From positions 575,420 through 639,419 of the forward strand of contig VZSE01011452.1 in the NCBI GenBank assembly GCA_013398275.1: a stretch of DNA of 64,000 bases, given 5' to 3'. Every line of letters begins with the position of its first letter. Positions within the stretch are counted from its first letter, which is position 1. The stretch comes from Promerops cafer (Eukaryota > Chordata > Aves > Passeriformes > Nectariniidae). A program made the translations under genes and the position numbers. This document shows positions 63,251 through 64,000 of this stretch, piece after piece. Under the pieces are notes generated by a model. It did no database searches, had not been told where the DNA came from, and saw nothing but the letters and a program-made list of their open reading frames with translations.

Positions 63251-64000
63251 AACAGTTTTTCTTTCCAAGTGAGACTTGATTCACACAGGATACCAAAAAC
63301 AACAGGAAGACCTACAAAGCTGCAAATGTCTTTACACAGAGATCAAGGTTTCAGTGGCTGCAGCTCCAAATTAATTAGAACTAAATTTAAGAAAACATGT
63401 GGAACTTGCAAAATCTCTCAAAATCTTTTCAGCTGTGGAATCAAAGAGTATCTTCTTACCCTCTTCTATCTTTATATAACCTCTTTCCTAATTCTCTCCT
63501 GTCTTTATAGATGGCTTAGGAAATGACAGCAATTCTTGGATGGGCTAATACTTTTAGAATGCCAAGTTCTGTAGAAAATAAGTTTTAAATAATATTAAAT
63601 ATACACCTTTGATATTGTTGTGCACAAAAATTCAGAATAGTTTGGAAGATGCAGAGGTGCAAAGGAGCTTAGAGCTTCACTTCTGTAATTCTGAAGTGGA
63701 ATATTATCTGAATAAATATGTATTATAAAAACATTAGATGTTCTTTATGATACTTCACATAATAGGCTGTTTGCAAATTTCTAAGAGATTGTTTAAATAG
63801 AACACGGAAACATCTGCCTGTGCATTTTTCACTGTGCTTTTAAAAAGGAATGTTGACTCTACAAATAGCTCCTTGTGGGTTTTTTTTACAGAAATAAGTG
63901 TTCTCAATTAAAGTCATTCTTTCCCATCAGTTATTATACAGCATTGACTCCCACCATTATCCTTTCCCTTCTCCATAGATTCTTGGAATAGTTAATTCTC

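Larger units (their letters stand above)
61136..64000. other. Gene-free unique sequence to the window end
   Basis: AT-rich with an (AAAC)n-like run at 62772-62810 and (AC)7 at 63236-63250. No gene, RNA gene or transposon recognised. Confidence 0.5.

Overview
This is 64 kb of AT-rich, CpG-poor vertebrate nuclear DNA, almost certainly from a bird. Every clearly recognisable transposon is a CR1 LINE 3' end, ending in the octamer-type ATTCTATGAT tail and carrying the typical sequence for 'ggttggac(t/c)agatgatctc(c)agaggtcccttccaacc'. There are no Alu, B1 or L1 copies with long A-tails and no bacterial-type gene organisation. Species, chromosome and neighbouring genes cannot be told from the sequence.

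I recognise no protein-coding gene, tRNA, rRNA or snRNA. Open frames are short and scattered over both strands, as expected by chance in AT-rich DNA. The longest (244 codons, 23608-24342) is an accidental frame through CR1 sequence. The window is best read as a long intron or an intergenic desert. A few places have acceptor-ORF-donor structure good enough to list as candidate exons of an unidentified transcript: 1433-1663, 19034-19374, 41710-41787, 44511-44569, 48156-48212 and 60100-60353 on the + strand, and 20219-20275 and 40424-40488 on the - strand. All are low confidence because pseudo-exons are common in vertebrate introns.

Layout: 0-8.7 kb is unique AT-rich sequence with one candidate exon pair near 1.5 kb. 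At 8.76-8.82 kb a T25 tract, an odd GC-only patch and a single N mark a weak spot in the assembly. 8.8-21 kb is unique, with a probable old MIR/CORE-SINE piece at 18.55 kb and the best candidate exon pair at 19.0-19.4 kb. At 20.98-21.38 kb a segment of about 200 bp is written twice, head to tail, on either side of a single N, most likely two haplotypes left side by side. At 23.6-24.6 kb lies a composite CR1: a + strand element split by a - strand CR1 segment. Single truncated CR1 pieces follow at 27.7 kb (+), 30.1 kb (-) and 39.4 kb (+). The rest, to 64 kb, is unique sequence with simple repeats: (GGAA)10 at 38.2 kb, A23 at 53.4 kb, a 99-bp almost purely A/C tract at 56.2 kb, and adjoining A13/C8/C16 runs at 61.1 kb.

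No genes can be shown to work together here. The observations most worth checking are the haplotype-like duplication, the CR1 composite (nested insertion or twin-priming inversion) and the frame-compatible candidate exon pairs.
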